Translations under genes and position numbers: made by a program | Shown here: positions 25,674 through 36,395 of the stretch, piece after piece | How positions within the stretch are numbered: the first letter of the stretch is position 1 | Layout: each line of letters starts with the position of its first letter | Notes under the pieces: model-generated | What the model saw: the letters and a program-made list of their open reading frames with translations, nothing else | Databases searched by the model: none | Told to the model about the DNA's origin: nothing | Assembly: GCA_963804045.1 (NCBI GenBank) | Contig: CAWDOR010000040.1 | Coordinates: 1 to 64,000, forward strand | Reading direction: 5' to 3' | Length of the DNA: 64,000 nt | From: Rhodoblastus sp963804045 | Lineage (GTDB): Bacteria > Pseudomonadota > Alphaproteobacteria > Rhizobiales > Beijerinckiaceae

Positions 25674-27743
25674 ATGGCATCCAACGACGATCTGTTCGGC
25701 GGCGCCGCGCGCGCCAAAAATCCTCCGCCCCGCGAGTCCCAGGCGAAAAAACCGGCGGCGCCGGCGGCCGGAAGCGCGGCAGCCTCGACTCCCGGAGAGG
25801 CCGGCTATACCTCCGCCTCCATCGAGGTGCTGGAGGGGCTGGAGCCGGTGCGCCGGCGTCCCGGCATGTATATTGGCGGCACCGACGAGACCGCCCTGCA
25901 CCATCTCTTCGCCGAAGTGCTCGACAATTCCATGGACGAGGCCGTGGCTGGCCACGCCAGCCGCATCGAGGTTGTTCTCGAAGAGGACGGCTTTCTCACG
26001 GTGATCGACAATGGCCGCGGCATGCCCGTCGATCCCCACCCGAAATTCCCGAAAAAATCAGGTCTCGAAGTCATCATGTGCACGCTGCACGCCGGCGGCA
26101 AATTCGATTCCGGCGCCTATGAGACTTCGGGCGGCCTGCATGGCGTCGGCGTCTCCGTGGTCAATGCGCTCTCCGAGCGGGTCGAAGTCGAAGTCGCCCG
26201 CGCGCAAACGCTCTATCGCCAGGTTTTTGAGCGCGGCGCGCCGCTGGGGCCGCTGGAGACCGTCGGCCGGATCGCCAACCGGCGCGGCACCAAGGTGCGC
26301 TTCCGCCCCGATCCGCAGATTTTCAAGGAGCACGCCCGCTTCAGCCCGGCCCGCCTGTTCAAGATGGCCAGGGCCAAGGCCTATCTGTTCGGCGGGGTCG
26401 AAATTCGCTGGAAATGCGCGCCGGAATTGCTCGACGCCAATGGCAAGACGCCGGCCGAGGCGGTGTTCCATTTCCCCGGCGGGTTGAAGGACTATCTGGC
26501 CGCCGATATCGAGGGCCGGCCGCTGGTCGCGGAAAGCTTTTTCACCGGCCGCATCGACAAGGACGGCCGCCATGGCTCGCTGGAATGGGCGGTGGCCTGG
26601 CTCGCCCATGACGACGGTTTTGTCCATTCCTATTGCAACACCATTCCCACGCCCGACGGCGGCACCCATGAAAGCGGCTTGCGGCTGGCTTTGTTGCGGG
26701 CGCTGAAAGACCATGCCGAGCGCATCGGCCAGGGCAAGCGCGCCAGCGCCATCACCGCCGAGGACCTGATGGCCGGTTGCGCGGCGCTGATTTCGGTGTT
26801 CATCCGCGAGCCGGAATTCCAGGGCCAGAACAAGGGCCGGCTGATGAGCCTGGAGGCCTCGCGCATTGTCGAAAGCACGGTGCGCGATTCCTTCGATCAC
26901 TGGCTCGCCGCTTCGCCCGCCCAGGCGAAAAGCCTGCTGGACTGGGCGATCGAGCGCGCCGAGGAACGACTGCGCCGCCGCGCCGAAAAGGATGTGGCGC
27001 GCAAGACCGCGACGCGCAAATTGCGCCTGCCCGGCAAGCTCGCCGATTGCAGCAATTCCTCCTCGGAAGGCTCGGAACTGTTCATCGTCGAGGGCGATTC
27101 GGCGGGCGGTTCGGCAAAACAGGCGCGCGACCGGGCCAATCAGGCGATTCTGCCGCTGCGCGGCAAGATCCTCAATGTCGCCAGCGCCACGCGCGACAAA
27201 ATGGCGGCCAATCAGCAGCTCGGCGACCTCATTCTGGCGCTGGGCGTGGGAACCGGCGCGAATTATCGCGGCGAGGAGCTGCGCTACGACAAGATCATCA
27301 TCATGACCGACGCCGATGTCGACGGCGCCCATATCGCCTCGCTGCTGATCACTTTCTTCTACCGGCAAATGCCCAAGCTGATCGATCAGGGGCATCTCTA
27401 TCTGGCTGTGCCGCCGCTGTTCAAACTGACCCAGGGCGCCAAGACTTTTTACGCCCGCGACGAGTTCCATCGCGACGAACTGCTGAAGACAGAGTTCTCC
27501 AGCCGCGGAAAAGTCGAAATCAGCCGCTTTAAAGGTCTGGGCGAAATGCTGCCGGCGCAGTTGCGCGACACGACAATGGCGCCGGGCAAGCGCACCTTGC
27601 TGAAGGTGGGCATTGTCGAGGAAGACCGCGAGGAGACCGCCGAATCCGTCGAGCGGCTGATGGGAACCAAGCCCGAAGCCCGTTTCGCCTTTCTGCAGGA
27701 GCGCGCCGCCTTCGCCGCGGCCGCCGACTTGGTCGATTTATAA
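25674..27743 (+). CDS. parE: DNA topoisomerase IV subunit B
   Basis: 689 residues. It drives ATP-dependent decatenation with ParC. The GHKL ATPase shows VRRRPGMYIGGTDETALHHLFAEVLDNSMDEA, VIDNGRGMPVD, and SGGLHGVGVSVVNALS. TOPRIM carries ELFIVEGDSAGGSAKQARD, and the DxD metal site is in MTDADVDGAHI. Length and the HHLFAEVLDNSMDEA wording indicate ParE, not GyrB. An extra Pro/Ala-rich N-terminus (~45 residues) precedes the ATPase. The stop region is tandemly duplicated. The start is the ATG at 25674; there is no good ribosome-binding site. Confidence 0.94.
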   Translation: MASNDDLFGGAARAKNPPPRESQAKKPAAPAAGSAAASTPGEAGYTSASIEVLEGLEPVRRRPGMYIGGTDETALHHLFAEVLDNSMDEAVAGHASRIEVVLEEDGFLTVIDNGRGMPVDPHPKFPKKSGLEVIMCTLHAGGKFDSGAYETSGGLHGVGVSVVNALSERVEVEVARAQTLYRQVFERGAPLGPLETVGRIANRRGTKVRFRPDPQIFKEHARFSPARLFKMARAKAYLFGGVEIRWKCAPELLDANGKTPAEAVFHFPGGLKDYLAADIEGRPLVAESFFTGRIDKDGRHGSLEWAVAWLAHDDGFVHSYCNTIPTPDGGTHESGLRLALLRALKDHAERIGQGKRASAITAEDLMAGCAALISVFIREPEFQGQNKGRLMSLEASRIVESTVRDSFDHWLAASPAQAKSLLDWAIERAEERLRRRAEKDVARKTATRKLRLPGKLADCSNSSSEGSELFIVEGDSAGGSAKQARDRANQAILPLRGKILNVASATRDKMAANQQLGDLILALGVGTGANYRGEELRYDKIIIMTDADVDGAHIASLLITFFYRQMPKLIDQGHLYLAVPPLFKLTQGAKTFYARDEFHRDELLKTEFSSRGKVEISRFKGLGEMLPAQLRDTTMAPGKRTLLKVGIVEEDREETAESVERLMGTKPEARFAFLQERAAFAAAADLVDL

Positions 27744-27761
27744 GCTTGGTCGATTTATAAG
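27728..27761. repeat. 17-bp tandem duplication over the parE stop codon
   Basis: CTTGGTCGATTTATAAG is present twice in perfect tandem (27728-27744 and 27745-27761). The first copy encodes the parE end (LVDL-stop); the second lies just before the cytochrome b561 ribosome-binding site. Confidence 0.9.
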
Positions 27762-27770
27762 GATGAACTC

Positions 27771-28322
27771 ATGACCGATGCCGCCGAGACTGATGCGCCG
27801 AACCGCTACACCAATCCGCAGATCGGCCTGCATGGGCTGATGGCCCTGCTGATTTTCGGCCTCTACGCCTTTGGCCTGAGCCTGGAGAGTTTCGACAAGA
27901 GCATTCGCCCGCCGCTGGTCAATCTGCACGCGCTCGGCGGGCTGCTGGTCATAGCGCTGGCGGTCGCGCGCATCGCCTTGCGCATCAAAAACCCGCCGCC
28001 GCCCTTCCCCGCCTCGATGGGGCCGCGATTCGCCAAAGCCGCGCATTGGGGCCATGTGGCGCTTTATTTCATGATGCTCGCCGTGCCGCTGCACGGGCTG
28101 GTCGCCCGCTGGCTCCATGGCCGGGGCCTGAATTTTTTTCTGTTCGAGATCCCCTCGCCTTTCGCGGCGGATAAAGAGCTGGGCCACACGATGGGCGAAG
28201 CCCATGAATTGACGGCCCATATTTTGATGATCCTGGTCGCCGGCCATGTTCTTTTCGCGCTCTACCACCAGTTCGTGCTGCGCGACGATCTGTTTTCGCG
28301 GATAAATCCTCGAAAACAGTAA
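27771..28322 (+). CDS. Cytochrome b561-type membrane protein
   Basis: 183 residues, four membrane helices. Candidate b-heme His ligands are in NPQIGLHGLMALL (~24), VNLHALGG (~53), ALYFMMLAVPLHGLV (~106) and TAHILMILVAGHVLFALYHQF (~149-165), the CybB/YodB layout. These di-heme proteins move electrons from quinol, for example to superoxide or cytochrome c. It follows parE by 27 bp and may be co-transcribed. Confidence 0.9.
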   Translation: MTDAAETDAPNRYTNPQIGLHGLMALLIFGLYAFGLSLESFDKSIRPPLVNLHALGGLLVIALAVARIALRIKNPPPPFPASMGPRFAKAAHWGHVALYFMMLAVPLHGLVARWLHGRGLNFFLFEIPSPFAADKELGHTMGEAHELTAHILMILVAGHVLFALYHQFVLRDDLFSRINPRKQ

Positions 28323-28373
28323 GCTTCGCTTAACCAACGGCAGGCATTCTGGCGGCAATCTGGGAGCCGCCAA

Positions 28374-28619
28374 ATGCCCTATCCTTATGAAGAGCCGGAA
28401 GCCGGCAAGACCAAATTTTTCGACCGTATCGCCCTCTATAGCGCGATCACCGCATTGATCTGCGTTTTCGCCGCCCATAGCATCGACCACTGGACCAATC
28501 CCGCCAACCAGCAGGATCAGGCCCGCGCCCACGGCCAGGCCGGGATCGATTATTCGACCACCGCGTCGATTGGCAAGGATACGCGCAATATCACGCTGAA
28601 TCCCTGCGGAAACCGCTGA
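28374..28619 (+). CDS. Small single-span membrane protein
   Basis: 81 residues: a charged N-terminus (PYPYEEPEAGKTKFFDR), one hydrophobic helix (about 22-39, IALYSAITALICVFAAHSI) and a polar tail. It comes 51 bp after the cytochrome b561 gene on the same strand, so a role linked to that protein is possible but unproven. Confidence 0.55.
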   Translation: MPYPYEEPEAGKTKFFDRIALYSAITALICVFAAHSIDHWTNPANQQDQARAHGQAGIDYSTTASIGKDTRNITLNPCGNR

Positions 28620-28818
28620 GTCGCGCAGAAATTCATTGACATTGGCGCCGTCCGGCCTAATGGTCCGGGCGGCGTTCGACGTTCGCGCGCGCCCGTTCCG
28701 CTTGAAGTCGGCGCCCTTTCGTCAGTCAGGCGTCGGTCCGGGATGACGTTTCCCGCCGGCGATCGCTGGCGTTTCCGCAAGACGCGACGAGCCACACGAC
28801 ACCCCCTTGGGATATTTG

Positions 28819-30348
<1,530 letters not shown>

Positions 30349-30555
30349 ACCGCACGCCCCCACTCTTCCCGTTTTTGCGGGAAGATCGGAAGGCGGCGGC
30401 CAGGGGTTGGGCTTTTCGTGGCGCAGCGCCGCATTTCCGACGCCAACGCTTAGGTCGGAAGAGCGCTTAAAGCCGGCAGAAGGCTTCAGGTCGGAACGCC
30501 CTGGAAATCTCTCGATCCTGACGCGTTCCGCCCCCAAGGGCGGGAGCGGCGCCGA
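30349..30555. other. Intergenic hairpin-containing stretch
   Basis: Contains a stem CTTCCCG / CGGGAAG (30365-30371 and 30378-30384, loop TTTTTG), which may end the helicase transcript. The rest is GC-rich with two short GGTCGGAA repeats near 30453 and 30489. I see no gene. Confidence 0.45.
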
Positions 30556-30825
30556 TCAGGGATATCGCGTCACCAGCACTTCGTGGGTAAATCCGGAGGC
30601 GCGCGCATTACGGATGCAGGCCTGATAATTGGCTTCGAGCGTATGCGCGGTGGCGGCGACCGTTTGCGGGGTTTCGCGGAACCAGCACTTGAAGCTCTTG
30701 CCGGTCTGCGGATTTTTCAGGACCGTCACGCCAAATTTCGTGAAGGAGCCGGATCCGGTGCTGGCGCAACCGCCCAGGGCCATGGCAAGGAAGAGCGCGG
30801 ACAAGCTCAAAAGCGTTTTTTTCAT
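30556..30825 (-). CDS. Small lipoprotein
   Basis: 89 residues from the ATG at 30825. The signal peptide ends in a lipobox LGGC (about 17-20), so it is predicted to be lipidated and attached to the membrane. The mature part has two further Cys (SFKCWFRE and YQACIRNA), perhaps a disulfide. No family is recognised. Upstream, GGGGCAGATTG serves as ribosome-binding site. Confidence 0.65.
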   Translation of the reverse strand: MKKTLLSLSALFLAMALGGCASTGSGSFTKFGVTVLKNPQTGKSFKCWFRETPQTVAATAHTLEANYQACIRNARASGFTHEVLVTRYP

Positions 30826-31047
30826 CAATCTGCCCCTGTCGAAATCGAAAATCCAAAACAATTGCGGCGCGGAGTTCGGGCCGTGGCCCTTTCCGACCCG
30901 TCGAGCTTGGCGCAACAAAAAAAACTGTCCAGCGTCAACGCGACATCTCCACGACAAAATACGTGAACGCGTGAAAAAGATAGATCTCTAAACGGACAAG
31001 TTGACAGGAACGGGCCCCGAGCCGCCGGGGCAAGCGACCTTTCGCGT

Positions 31048-32019
31048 TTATTCTTTTTCGCTGGCCGCCGCTTGCGCCAGCCGCGCCGCGTGGCGCGCCT
31101 CCGACTCGCGCAAGGGACCGTCATCGGGCGGGCGCGGGCCGACCGCCGCCGCGACCAGCGCATAGCTGACGATCTGCAACAGGAACCACGATCCGAGCTT
31201 GCCCAGGCCGACCGGACGCCAATGCCCCGCTTGGCCGGGATAGAGCCAGGCCGAGGTCAGCGTGCCCACATTTTCAGCGAGATAGATGAACAGCGCGCAG
31301 AGCAGCGCCGCCAGCAGCATGGGCATCCAGCGCCAGCTATGATGGACGCGATAATAAATGCGGCTGCGCCAGAAGATCGCCAGACAGGCGGCGAACAGCA
31401 GCGGTCTCAAATCGACAAAATAATGATGCAGGAAGAAATTGGCGTAGATCGCCGCCGCCAGCAGGCCGAGCCGCCACAACGGCGGATGATGGGTGAAGCG
31501 GAAATCGAACAGGCTCCAGGCGCGCATCATATAGGAGCCGATCGCCGAATACATGAATCCGGTGAACAGCGGCACAGCCCCGATATGGAAAAAAGCGTCG
31601 CCCAGATAGGTCCAGGCGCCGACGCTGGTCTTGAACAGTTCCATGGCTGTGCCGACCACGTGAAAGACCAGGATCACCCCGGCCTCGCGCCATGTCTCGA
31701 AGCGCAGCGCCAAAAACAGGATTTGCAGGCTCAGCGCCGCCAAAAACAGGAAGTCGTTGCGCGCCAGCGCGGCGCCCTTGGGATAGAACAGATAGGTCAG
31801 GATCAGCAGGGCGACCATGCTGCCGCCAAAAATGCAGGCGACCGCCTGTTTGACGCCGAAACGGATGAATTCATAAATCAGACGCCCAGCAGTTCCCCCC
31901 TCGCGGCCAAAAAAAAGCGCCAGCCGCGCCTCGCCGCGCGCCAGAAGTTTTAGGGCTGGCCCGTCCCAGAGTGTGCGGACGCCATCGGCTTGGGATTGGA
32001 AATTCGACTCCGCGCTCAA
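31048..32019 (-). CDS. DUF817-family integral membrane protein
   Basis: 323 residues with about eight hydrophobic helices. Conserved-looking polar residues occur inside the membrane core: FHVVGTAMELFKTSVGAW (about 118-135), GFMYSAIGSYMMRAW (~153-167) and HHSWRWMPM. This matches DUF817 (YoaT-like) proteins, whose role is unknown. The C-terminus is Ala/Glu-rich and cytoplasmic. It lies 45 bp downstream of the Ras-like GTPase gene on the same strand. Confidence 0.82.
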   Translation of the reverse strand: MSAESNFQSQADGVRTLWDGPALKLLARGEARLALFFGREGGTAGRLIYEFIRFGVKQAVACIFGGSMVALLILTYLFYPKGAALARNDFLFLAALSLQILFLALRFETWREAGVILVFHVVGTAMELFKTSVGAWTYLGDAFFHIGAVPLFTGFMYSAIGSYMMRAWSLFDFRFTHHPPLWRLGLLAAAIYANFFLHHYFVDLRPLLFAACLAIFWRSRIYYRVHHSWRWMPMLLAALLCALFIYLAENVGTLTSAWLYPGQAGHWRPVGLGKLGSWFLLQIVSYALVAAAVGPRPPDDGPLRESEARHAARLAQAAASEKE

Positions 32020-32063
32020 AAACCTTGCCCCGCAATTGCTTCGGGCGCCCGGCCCAGGTCCGT

Positions 32064-32585
32064 TTACAGCCGCCGATAAATCGTCCGCGCCATGCTCTCG
32101 AAGGCCGCATCGACATGCGCGCCGGTCTTGGCGGAGGTCTCCATGATCTGGTCCTCGGGCAGGCCGAGGCGGTCATAGGCCGCGAGATCGGGCTTGACCA
32201 GATCGGTCTTGTTGACCAGGCAAATCACGGGACGGCCAGGCGCCCGCTCGGCGAAGCCGGCGGCCAGCTCGAACATTTTCGCGATCGTCGGCGGCCGCGA
32301 GGCGTCGGAGGCGATCAGCGCGCCGGAGGCCCCGGAAATATAGGCCGATTTGAAGATGTGATGGCCGAAGTCGCCATCCGTGTCCCAGATCAGCAATTTC
32401 GCAAGAATATCCTCAGGTTCTCCAGATAATTTCATCTCATGCGTGAGAATGTCCACGCCAATGGTGGTTTTGTAGTCGGCGTCGAATTTGCCGAAAATCA
32501 GGCGCTTGGCCAGCGAGCTCTTGCCCACGCCGATATCGCCGAGCAGCATGACTTTCGCGGAGAAGTTCTTGGCCGAAATGCTCAT
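32064..32585 (-). CDS. Ras/Rab-like small GTPase
   Basis: 173 residues. P-loop GDIGVGKSS is at 16-24, the switch I region YKTTIGVD at 38-45, NKTD at 125-128 and ETSAKTG at 149-155, so all nucleotide-binding motifs are Ras-superfamily type. The G3 motif reads WDTDGD (67-72) in place of DTAGQ, so the catalytic Gln is absent. Intrinsic hydrolysis may be slow or depend on a partner. Its ATG overlaps the stop of the OmpA-like gene by four bases, so the two are translationally coupled. It belongs to the prokaryotic Ras-like proteins, distinct from the MglA group. Confidence 0.87.
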   Translation of the reverse strand: MSISAKNFSAKVMLLGDIGVGKSSLAKRLIFGKFDADYKTTIGVDILTHEMKLSGEPEDILAKLLIWDTDGDFGHHIFKSAYISGASGALIASDASRPPTIAKMFELAAGFAERAPGRPVICLVNKTDLVKPDLAAYDRLGLPEDQIMETSAKTGAHVDAAFESMARTIYRRL

Positions 32586-34309
32586 GGCGAGGGCTCCGGA
32601 TCGAGCGGTTCGAAACCGACGCGGCGGTTGCGCTTGTGCTGGTCGCTCGCCTCGTCGAACAGCGCGGCCTCATCGCCGCGCCCGACCGCGACGAGCCGCG
32701 CCGGATCGACGCCCGCCTCGACCAGCAGGCGCGCGACGGTTTCGGCGCGGCCGCGCGAAAGCGCCAGATTGCGCGCGGCGTTGCCGGTGGAATCGCTATA
32801 GCCGATCAGGCGCAGGCCGCCGCCGGCCTTGACCGCCTCGGCCAAAGCCGAGATCGTTGTTTGCGCCGCCGCCGCGTCGAGCGGTTCGGCGCCTTCGCCG
32901 AAGATAATGAAGCTGCGCCGCGCCAATTGCGCCAGTTTGACCTCGGGGCGGTTATCCCGCGCCTCGCGGCTTTCGCGCCAGCTTTCCAGCGCCGCCAGCT
33001 TGTCTCGCAGCACGGCGACGGCGGTTTCGGCGCTTTTTTCACGCGCGGCAACATTTTGAGCGGTTTGGTCGGCGCTGTCAGTGGAAACCACCCGCGCCGC
33101 GCGCAGATCGACGCCAAAGGGCGCGGCGGCCTCGGCGAGCCTCCGCCGCAAGGCTTCCGCGTCGGCTTCGGGCGGCAGCAGGCCGGCGACCGTCACCTTG
33201 CCGGCGGCGCGGTCTATGTTCAGGGTCAGCGGCCAGGGCTCAAGGCCCTGCGCCTGCCGAGCTTCCGCGAAGGCGGCTTCGATCCTCCTGTCGCGAAAAT
33301 AGCTTCGGGTCGGGACATAGAGCGCCGCGACCAAAGCCGCCGCCAGCAGACCGATCAGCACCAGCCGCGACGCCGTCGACGGCTTTTTCACTTCCGGGAG
33401 CGCGAAATCCCCAGCCATATGGGCCAGTTTGTCGGCGTCGAGCTTCTCCGGTCCGGCTTCGATCAGCGCGAACAGCGCGGAATCGACCCGGCGCCGGTCC
33501 GCCGCCTGGGGTTCCCCGGAAAATTCGGCGGCGACCAGGGTCTTGGTGGAGGCGCGCAGCAGCAAATGACTGGCGCCCATGTCCAGTTCGCGCAATTCGC
33601 CATGCTCGCGGGCGAAAGCCTGGGCGGAAAACTGGCTGATGGCGGCGATCAGCCCGCCGACCAATTCGTCGAAGTCTTGACCGGCGTTGTCCGCGACCGG
33701 CGCGTCTCCGTGCTCGGGAACGCGCCAGGTCGCCAGCAGGCGGCCGGAATCGCGCTCCAGCGCCAGCAGGCGCAGCAGGCGCGGCCTTTGCGCGGCTTCG
33801 AGCAGAACCTCGCTCAAGGGCGCCCGGTCATCCAGGCGCGCAGCCGCAGCCGCCACATTTGCGTGGACAGCCAGCGCGTCGATGCGCCGCTCCAATGTAT
33901 CCGCCAGCTCACGAAAGGCGTTGGCCACGGCGGCCGCGACCATGCGGCCGGTGATCGGATAGAGCGCCTCGACCATCAGATCGCGGGAATTGACGATTTC
34001 GCTGCGAATCGCCGCCACCACCAGCGGCGCGATGGCCGAGGACAATTCGCGGTGACCGGCGACTTCGGCCTTGCGCAGCGCGCCGGCGAGAATTTCCGCC
34101 GTGCTCCGCTCGAAGCGCGCCTCGTCGCCGATCTTGGCGGCGAAGGCGTCGCATTGGCTCTGCAAGGCTTCGAGGCGGACCTGCTCGGCGTTGAACAGCA
34201 GCTTTTTCAGCAGGCCAAGTTCGGGCGTGACAAGTTCTGGCGTGACAAGTCCGGCAGCCACGCCTTCCTGCGGCGGCGCGCCTTCGTTCGATTGGGCCGG
34301 CGCCGCCAT
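32582..34309 (-). CDS. OmpA-domain membrane protein of a small-GTPase module
   Basis: 575 residues. An N-terminal cytoplasmic helical part (~30-165, LLKKLLFNAEQVRLEALQSQ) is followed by a mixed alpha/beta stretch (~177-285, LRLLALERDSGRLLATW) that could be a longin/roadblock-like fold. One membrane helix (315-332) then leads to a BON-like segment (~355-405), a coiled coil (420-450), and a C-terminal OmpA domain (465-568) with the peptidoglycan-binding pattern GYSDSTGNAARNLALSRGRAETV. The N-terminal VTPEL is tandemly repeated. Architecture suggests a tether from cytoplasmic GTPase signalling to the cell wall. Function is inferred only. Confidence 0.8.
   Translation of the reverse strand: MAAPAQSNEGAPPQEGVAAGLVTPELVTPELGLLKKLLFNAEQVRLEALQSQCDAFAAKIGDEARFERSTAEILAGALRKAEVAGHRELSSAIAPLVVAAIRSEIVNSRDLMVEALYPITGRMVAAAVANAFRELADTLERRIDALAVHANVAAAAARLDDRAPLSEVLLEAAQRPRLLRLLALERDSGRLLATWRVPEHGDAPVADNAGQDFDELVGGLIAAISQFSAQAFAREHGELRELDMGASHLLLRASTKTLVAAEFSGEPQAADRRRVDSALFALIEAGPEKLDADKLAHMAGDFALPEVKKPSTASRLVLIGLLAAALVAALYVPTRSYFRDRRIEAAFAEARQAQGLEPWPLTLNIDRAAGKVTVAGLLPPEADAEALRRRLAEAAAPFGVDLRAARVVSTDSADQTAQNVAAREKSAETAVAVLRDKLAALESWRESREARDNRPEVKLAQLARRSFIIFGEGAEPLDAAAAQTTISALAEAVKAGGGLRLIGYSDSTGNAARNLALSRGRAETVARLLVEAGVDPARLVAVGRGDEAALFDEASDQHKRNRRVGFEPLDPEPSP
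34224..34253. repeat. Near-perfect 15-bp tandem repeat inside the OmpA-like gene
   Basis: GGCGTGACAAGTTCT and GGCGTGACAAGTCCG (13 of 15 identical) adjoin each other and encode the doubled VTPEL of the N-terminus. Confidence 0.75.
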
Positions 34310-34327
34310 GTCAGCGCCCTTTCATGG

Positions 34328-34648
34328 TCAGCGGCCCTTGGGCTTGGCCGCGCCCAGGTTGCGGACGCTGGCGCCGAGATTGGCGATCGCCGCGCCAATG
34401 TCGTCGATCGAGGACAGACGACTGGTTTCGAGATCCGCCCGCGTCGCCTCCAGCCGGTTTTCCAGCTCGACGAAACGCGCGGTCATGTCGGCGCGCAATT
34501 CCGCCAGCGCCTTTTCCATCTTGGCGTCGAGATCGGCCAGCCGCGTGTCGGTGGCGCGCTTGTCGGCGCCGAACAGCAGTTCGCGCACCTGATCGATCGT
34601 ATTGGCGACGGCAGGCTCCGCGCTTTTCTGTTTGTCATCCGCCTTCAT
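34328..34648 (-). CDS. Small coiled-coil protein of the GTPase/OmpA module
   Basis: 106 residues from the ATG at 34648. The sequence from TIDQVRELLFGADKRATDTRLADLDAKMEKALAEL onward is a strong coiled coil (about 15-85). Its VRELLFGADKR..RLADL start resembles the LKKLLFNAEQVRLEAL start of the neighbouring OmpA-like protein, so the two may share a dimerisation or GTPase-docking motif. It is first in the apparent operon, 18 bp before the OmpA-like gene. Confidence 0.7.
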   Translation of the reverse strand: MKADDKQKSAEPAVANTIDQVRELLFGADKRATDTRLADLDAKMEKALAELRADMTARFVELENRLEATRADLETSRLSSIDDIGAAIANLGASVRNLGAAKPKGR

Positions 34649-34826
34649 GAAACCGGCCCCGAATCCAAGCAAAGCGGCCGGAGCCCCGCTCCGCCGCGCT
34701 GGAGCGTATTTATGGCGACTTTTCGCGGCGCCGCAAGCCTTTGTGCGCGCGAAACCCTCGCCCCGCGCGATTCATTCGAAATGGCGTAAATATCGACCCC
34801 GCTCAGGTCGGGATTCGCTGAGCGGC

Positions 34827-36249
34827 TCACTTGGGGAAGAAGTGATCCTTGTGGGTCGATATCGCCGCGCTCGCCTCGTCCTTGACGGTGAAGGTGACAT
34901 CGACCGGCTGTTGCGGCACGGCGTCGGGCGGCGCGATCACCAGCACGCGCACCTCCAGCGTCTGATCGGGATCGACCGAGACCGTCTGGCCGCTTTCGCC
35001 GACGATCTGCAATTGCAGATTGGCGGCGCCGGCGACGCTCAAGTCGATTTTTCGCGCATTGGCCTGCTTGTTGAGAATGCGCACCGTATAGCCATTGCGC
35101 ACGCCGCCGTCCGACAGTTCGGAGGCCAGCGGGTTGCGGTCATGCAGCACATTGACGAACAGGTCCGAGCGCGTGGTCAGCTTATAGGCCATCAGCGCGC
35201 CGACCAGCAGGATCACCACCGGATAGATCATGGTGCGCGGCCGGATCGGCCGGAAAATTGGCTTCAAGCCCTGGGCGCGGCGCTGGATGTTGATGTCGGT
35301 GTCGTAATAGATCAGCTTTCCGGGACGGCCGATCTCCGCCATGACATTGTTGCAGGCGTCGATGCACAAGCCGCACTGGATGCAGCCCAGTTGCGAACCG
35401 TGGCGAATGTCGACGCCGGTCGGACAGACCGCGACGCATTGGTTGCAGTCGATGCAATCGCCGGCGGGCAGGCCCTTGGCGTGGGCGGCGGCGGCTTTTT
35501 TGACGGACATGCGCGGCTCGCCGCGGTCGCGCTCATAGGAGACGTTGAGCGCCCATTCGTCGGTCATCGCCGCCTGGATGCGCGGCCAGGGGCAGACGAA
35601 AATGCAGGTCTGCTCGCGCATATAGCCGGCGAACATAAAGGTGGTGAAGGTGAGGATGCCGACCCAGGTATAGGCGATCCCCGGCGCCTGGCCGGTGAAG
35701 AGTTCGCGCAGAAGCGTCGGCGCATCGGCGAAATAAAGCGCGAAGGCGCCGCCGGTGCACAGGGCGATCAGCAGCCAGAGCACGTTCTTGGTGACGACTT
35801 CGCGGATATGCTGAAGGGTCCAGCCCTTCTTGTCCTTCATCATGCGGTCGCGGCGGTCGCCCTCGACCCAGCGCTCGACCGCGTAGAACAAATCGGTCCA
35901 CACCGTCTGCCAGCACAAATAGCCGCACCAGATGCGCCCGGCGACCGCGTTCATCAAAAACAGCGTCATGGCCGCGAGGATCAGCAATCCCGTGAAATAA
36001 TAGACCTCCTGCGGCCAGATCTCGATGAAGAAGAAGAAGAAGCGCCGGTGCGGCATGTCGATCAGCACCGCCTGATTGGGCAGGTTCGGGCCGCGATCCC
36101 AGCGCAGGAACGGCATCAGATAATAGACGCCGAGGGTGAAGACCATCAGCCCCCATTTGATGTTGCGGAACGTCCCATGGGTCGCCTGCGGATAGACCTT
36201 CTTGCGCGAACTCATAGAGTGGACCGGTGATGATCGTGTCGTCTTCCAT
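34827..36249 (-). CDS. ccoG: Cytochrome c oxidase accessory protein CcoG (5' frameshift)
   Basis: About 473 residues. CcoG (RdxA/FixG) is a polytopic protein with two 4Fe-4S ferredoxin-type clusters that assists copper handling during cbb3 oxidase assembly. Visible are CGYLCWQTVWTDLFY, CIFVCPWPR, the cluster motifs CIDCNQCVAVCPTG and CIQCGLCIDACN, and a C-terminal Ig-like periplasmic domain. The start MEDDTIITGPLYE at 36249 (AGGA upstream) matches the family's N-terminus, but a one-base insertion (TTCG at 36207-36210) breaks the frame before SRKKVYPQ. Translation from the internal ATG at 36215 would skip about 12 residues. No ccoNOQP or ccoIS neighbour is visible. Confidence 0.92.
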
Positions 36250-36395
36250 CGGGCATCCTGATGCAATTGAACGGCTTGGCGCCAAACTGCGGAGATATTC
36301 GCATCTCCGCATTGATCCTGCGCAGGATATAAACTTATCTCAAAAATATAACAATATGCCCAAGGCGCATTTCCGCCGCGTCGAAAACGCGCGGC

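Noticed and set aside
25674..27743. gyrB instead of parE
   Set aside because: Length and the wording around the ATPase (HHLFAEVLDNSMDEA) fit ParE; gyrB would be about 800 residues in this group.
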